Source: Phaeoceros laevis
Lineage: Eukaryota; Anthocerotophyta; Anthocerotopsida; Notothyladales
Direction: 5' to 3'
NCBI GenBank assembly: GCA_049999765.1
Contig: JBNGIQ010006822.1
Span: 1-45,838, forward strand
Length of the DNA: 45,838 bases
The translations under genes were made by a program, and so were the position numbers. The notes under the pieces are model-generated. The model did not search any database. It saw only the letters and a list, made by a program, of their open reading frames with translations, and was not told the origin of the DNA. Of the stretch, positions 41,824 through 45,838 are shown in pieces. Every line of letters begins with the position of its first letter. Position 1 is the first letter of the stretch.

Positions 41824-43459
41824 CTAGTCTGCTGTCTTGCTGAGTCGTCCTGTCTTGTCCCTGTTCCATCTCCCAGGCTGGAGGGCCTGCTTGGCTGGGG
41901 TTGAGGTCTGGGAAACGCAGTTGTAGTAGAAACAGCAATTCTCTGACTCGCTGAGGTGCAATTCGGCTGCCTCCCACGCATCACGGAAACATCCTCTCCC
42001 CGACTGCACCAGGGTGTTCCTGGCCCTGCAGGATTGTCCACGAACCGTCCCGTCGGAGCTTGGACAGCAAACTCGTAGCTGCCAGGGAGCTTCTCCCGAA
42101 TGACGTTCATCGGAAACTAGGTCCAAGTTTTGTACTGGATGGCTGCACATTGACTTCACAAGGTAAAGCGTACAACTGAGGAAGATGAAATGGAGCAGCC
42201 AGGAAAAGCTGGTTCCACCTCGCAAGTGCAACAGAGATGAGAAAGGAGGAGCGGTGTTGGCTGGAAACGGCTGGGAAAAAGCCGATTCATCGGCTACGCC
42301 AGGGTTTGATACCGTAGATAAAGCAGTGCCTGGAATGCATGAGTCTTTCGCACTTGCTATACCTGTGGTGGGAACATTATTTTAGTCAGGGCAAACGAGG
42401 GCCGACACACGAACTGTTGGTGCAAAAGCCCTACCGTACTCTGCCCCTGTAGGGCAGGTGTTCGCGTGCCAATCTGGAGCTGTGCAGAACGCCTTCCTAC
42501 TGTCCTCAGAACGAGAAAAAGGCAGCGAAATCCTTGTCTCGCTGGTGCTCAGCTTGACATGGTCATCGCCAATACTTACTGCGTCTGTCAACGAAGGAGC
42601 ACAGAATTTCAGTCAGCTGATGAGCGGCCACTGACGTGGCTTTAGGTCATGGCGCATGCTCAGCTTGCAAGGATATATATGGATCGACAACCAAAAGTTA
42701 CCTGCACCTCGAAAGCACTTGTCCATCAACGGAAGAGCTGTCGAAAGATCAGCTTGAAGTTCTAGAAAATTCACTTCTGAGCTTGAAGATCCTGTGATGT
42801 GACCACATGTGCATACAGACAAGTCCTGAGATTAATTGATCAGTGCACGCTCTACTATTTGTGTTAGGCAAGGGGTGCCAAGCTTAAGTCTCAACCACCT
42901 TGGATCATGAAAGCCTGACTCCACAAGGGTTCCCAGAGTTGTTGATGGCTTCTCAAAAGGACGGCAAGTGTTCCGACCATTCCAGAGAATATATTAGGAG
43001 GAGCGTGGAAGGCATAGTACGTACTGTCCACCGGCTGCTCCCAAACCTTCTTACCTTGACACGATAGAGGTTTTCAGGGCATCTGATGAAGGTGAGGCCA
43101 ACAAAACTAGTACTCAAGCAGAGGACTATACCACACCATGATTTCCTAATCACAGGCTTACCGATTTTCACAGAAAGCCACAGCTCACAGTTTCCTTCAC
43201 TCGAAGTTCGCTTCGGAGGGAGGAGGATACGCCTGCGCTATAACACAGGGAAGGTTCTGTTGATGCACAGCAACATTGCGATTCCGACAGCAAATTCAGG
43301 CCGGGTCAATCCTTACCCAAACAGAAGGAAGCTGCCTGGCCACGAAAATTCATCCCAGCCAGAAAAAAATGATTCCTCTCCGTGTTCTTCCGCTCCGGAT
43401 ACGAAACCAACAACAATCCATGCGCAAAGGAGCGCTCCAATCGCGAGGCTGTGTAGCAT
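41824..43459 (-). CDS. Putative secreted Cys-rich protein, multi-exon, unrecognised
   Basis: Exons on the minus strand: 43459-43317 (MLHSLAIGALLCAWIVVGF signal peptide, then SGWDEFSWPGSF), 43232-43162 (SEGNCELWLSVKI), 43082-43055 (DALKTSIVS), 42825-42702 (DLSVCTCGHITGSSS, LSTALPLMDKCFRG), 42584-42435 (VSIGDDHVKLSTSETRI, FCTAPDWHANTCPTGAEYG), 42362-42219 (KDSCIPGTALSTVSN) and 42116-41824 (VCCPSSDGTVRGQSC, ENCCFYYNCVSQTS, stop). Phases agree for all joins except between 43055 and 42825, where I could not place the missing exon; candidates with PSTTLGTLVESGFHD or INNSGNPCG lie there. At least a dozen Cys follow the signal peptide, so an extracellular or vacuolar role is likely. No family recognised. 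Confidence 0.55.
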
Positions 43460-43784
43460 TTTGTTGCCTTCAGCACACGACCAAATAGCTAGCTATTCTG
43501 CTTCTACAATGTCACTCGCACTTGCTGGCTTCATACTCGAATAAGAAACAGAAGTTTCCTACGCACATTTTTGGGGGCTCTTCGCTCAGCGAAACTGGGA
43601 AAAGAGCGCGGGAGCTAAAACCTCCCGTGAGACGGTGAGAGCATCGCGCTTGCTTGCACCATACTGTATGGTGTCTGCACATACCTTTAAAATTCGCCGG
43701 TTGCTTACCTAGTAGAGGAAGTTTTGCCAAGTTTCCCCTGAGCCCTAAAACACTAACCAGAAAGACAAGGTAAGGTGGTTGAAA

Positions 43785-45574
43785 TCAGCTTCTTATGGCT
43801 CCAAAGTCTTCCATCAAACTCCGCACGTATTTTCTCACAATTTCATCTCCTTTTTGGCCTCGCCTTTTATTACATTGAAAGCAATTGGTTCTAAAATCAT
43901 AGGAGGAAAAAGTTACGATAAGAGAATTATTTTTTGACCATGAAAGATTGTAATATTGAAGTATCTAACTAGTGAAATGTCATGCTTATGTGCCTCTATT
44001 AGATATATAGAGGTACATATCTCAATTAGATGGATCACCTTCTTGGATAGTTGACATTTTTACAATCTTCACATTCCCAATTTCCATTCACACCATACTC
44101 TGGTCTCTGACCACCTCCCATTGCAGTTGCACTAACAGCTGCAGGGTCCCCAAATTCCTAAGGAGAAGAGGGTGGTATTTTATTACGGATTCATAACAAA
44201 GAAGAAAATACTACTATTGAGGCCACTAAATTTGAATAAACATAAAGCATCCTATCCATGTTTTTCTAGGTTGTATTTACTAGTGCAATAATCGAAACAA
44301 AGCACTAACCCTTAAAAAGTCACTCGGCCTATCCTTATAGTCATCAAATCGTAAATTTGGCCGCGGTAAAATTGATCTTGAGGTAGAAAGAAGTCCTAGG
44401 TTTGTAGGGCCCCTTGGGATATAATTTCCTAGCATTCCACCATTTGTATATGGTAAACAAGATGAGTTCACACCTAGGCTTCCAATGCCGGAACTAGAAC
44501 CAAGTGAAGGTGTAAGAGGATTATTCACTCCCCCAGTGCAACTAGTGAGGCCGCCTATTGTGTTCATCATACCACTTATAGGATTTGTTCCGACATTAAG
44601 AGTTCCGGAAGTTCCTCCAGATATACCAAAGGTGGAAGAGGAGATTCCTCCACCATCCCCTGTTTGCATTCGTGACTTCATAGTTTGGAGCCATAATGCA
44701 GCTGATGCAAGACACTCACCTGCATCTCCAATAGGATCCGTAGATGCTGCAAATGATGCAACTAATTGCTCTGCTAGCCGTTTCCCTTCTGTTGCGGCAC
44801 TGTTAAAGAAAGGCTTTTTTACTCTAAGTTATATGCTTTATGTGATTCTAGCACACTATGAATCTCTCAGAATATTTCTAAAGAGTTTGTGACTGAAGAT
44901 ACTAATGTAAACAAAATCTCCTAATTATTTACCTTTACCGCATCTTAANNNNNNNNNNCTAATGTAAACAAAATCTCCTAATTATTTACCTTTACCGCAT
45001 CTTAACTTAGATACTACTTACACTAAAGAGTTTGTGACTGAAGATACTAATGTAAACAAAATCTCCTAATTATTTACCTTTACCGCATCTTAACTTAGAT
45101 ACTACTTACAGTCTATAAGGCCAAGCAAAGAAGCATTGAGAAAAGAAGACGTAATTAAAGAATCTTATGATCTGACCTTTGAACAAAAGCTACAGATAAC
45201 CTTGAACATCAAATACAATCCATGAGCTTAGCCCCTTCTTTGAAACATATAGTTTGAAATTTTCAGAAAAAGAAATGGAAAGGAGACAGCATTGAGAAAG
45301 GTAAACTCTTATAGAACAAACTTGCTTTTAGATGGAGCCACTACACAAAATTATGACCAGCAACATACCTTAAGGTGGACCTTCGTCCACAAATACCGCC
45401 ATCTCCAGTAACATATTGTGAAGCAAATGATGTTGGTTGATCATAACCTCCTGCTATCCAAGGCTCAAGCTCACTAAGGTTGGAACTAGAGGGGATCAAT
45501 CCTTGTTGTGAAACATCAGGACTACTATGCGACATTATACCTCGAGCCATATTCATACGTTCAAGGCCACCAAC
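43785..45574 (-). CDS. RanBP2-type zinc-finger protein, C-terminal four exons (5' part beyond window)
   Basis: Exons on the minus strand: 45574-45369 (GGLERMNMARGIMSHSS, LEPWIAGGYDQPTS), 44799-44310 (ATEGKRLAEQLVASFAAST, DPIGDAGECLASAALWLQT, then a Gly/Ser/Asn-rich stretch to DDYKDRPSDFLR), 44157-44039 and 43890-43785. The last two join within an Arg codon to form NWECEDCKNVNYPRRTNC and FQCNKRR, an exact C-x2-C-x10-C-x2-C RanBP2/NZF finger with the conserved W and N residues. Such fingers bind single-stranded RNA or ubiquitin. All four joins are phase-consistent, and 43785 is the stop. Upstream exons lie outside the window. The intron 44800-45368 holds an 88-bp tandem repeat and a 10-N gap. 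This locus is clearly more AT-rich than the rest of the window. Confidence 0.75.
44878..45110. repeat. 88-bp tandem repeat in an intron
   Basis: Unit CTAATGTAAACAAAATCTCC ... GACTGAAGATA recurs with an 88-bp period (44959 and 45047), with a partial copy before the gap at 44949-44958 and a partial last copy ending near 45110. Copies are essentially identical, implying recent expansion. Confidence 0.9.
44949..44958. other. Assembly gap (10 N) with duplicated 47-bp flanks
   Basis: The 47 bases to the left (starting CTAATGTAAAC, ending GCATCTTAA) recur exactly to the right. The gap sits in the 88-bp tandem repeat, so the copy number is uncertain. Confidence 0.9.
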
Positions 45575-45838
45575 CTGCTTTGTGCTTTCATGACAGTATG
45601 AAAGATGCATTCACAAGTGAGAGACATTACAACTATGTTGAAAGAGCAATAAGGAACCTTAAACTTTTGTGGAATAATAATTATGTAAAAATGGTTGAAT
45701 ACTTTTTAGTACACTGTTTTTTTTTACAAAAATCCTAATGTGGAGGAGATCAATTTGGATATGCAAAATTACAATATCTCTTGAATATTTAATGTGGAAT
45801 CAAAACTCAATACTACATTACCTTTATTATATATTACC

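Noticed and set aside
1-45838. tRNA, rRNA or snRNA genes
   Set aside because: No cloverleaf or conserved rRNA or snRNA block was recognised by eye. A covariance-model search would be needed to exclude small RNA genes fully.

Overview
This 45.8-kb window is plant nuclear DNA. It has spliced genes with short introns (about 75-250 bp), two plastid enzymes with transit-peptide-like N-termini, a group IId WRKY factor, an IRK/PXC2-type receptor kinase, the polyadenylation factor FY, and many PLS-type pentatricopeptide (PPR) sequences. Abundant decayed PPR genes and a compact layout suggest a non-seed land plant (lycophyte, bryophyte or fern). I cannot fix the species. Three runs of N are flanked by identical sequence on both sides and look like assembly placeholders.

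Layout. 1-1320: 3' part of a PPR gene (+) with two frameshifts. 2065-4341 (-): plastid enoyl-ACP reductase, 12 exons. 4499-7109 (+): ODR4 homologue, 11 exons, divergent from the reductase over 157 bp. 8028-13126 (+): huge disordered Lys/Tyr/Pro/Gln-rich protein with polyQ. 14173-15853 (+): unrecognised basic/acidic repeat protein. 17286-18297 (-): 3' exons of an unrecognised gene. 20329-21837 (+): group IId WRKY. 22780-24367 (-): PPR debris and an orphan chromomethylase exon. 24511-29542 (-): long repetitive coiled-coil gene with several frame breaks. 29825-30629: a 72-bp inverted repeat with a 661-bp spacer. 30660-32480 (-): PPR pseudogenes, one interrupted by an 82-bp perfect palindrome. 33206-35182 (+): FY. 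36033-37370 (-): divinyl reductase, intronless. 37478-40447 (-): LRR receptor (pseudo)kinase. 41173-41532 (+): small three-helix membrane protein. 41824-43459 (-): secreted Cys-rich protein, multi-exon. 43785-45574 (-): C-terminal exons of a RanBP2-type zinc-finger protein that runs off the right edge.

The genes do not form a pathway. Enoyl-ACP reductase and divinyl reductase are independent plastid housekeeping enzymes. The most novel signal is the PPR debris, especially the 82-bp perfect palindrome made from a PPR E-motif coding segment: it has the structure expected of a newborn hairpin/small-RNA locus derived from its own target family. Other notable points are a coding repeat of the coiled-coil gene that may have become an intron, an FY gene whose whole WD40 part is one exon and which lacks the PPLPP motifs, and a receptor kinase with Asn in place of the catalytic Asp.

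Exon boundaries were set by eye from GT/AG sites, reading phase and remembered family sequence. No alignment or prediction software was run.
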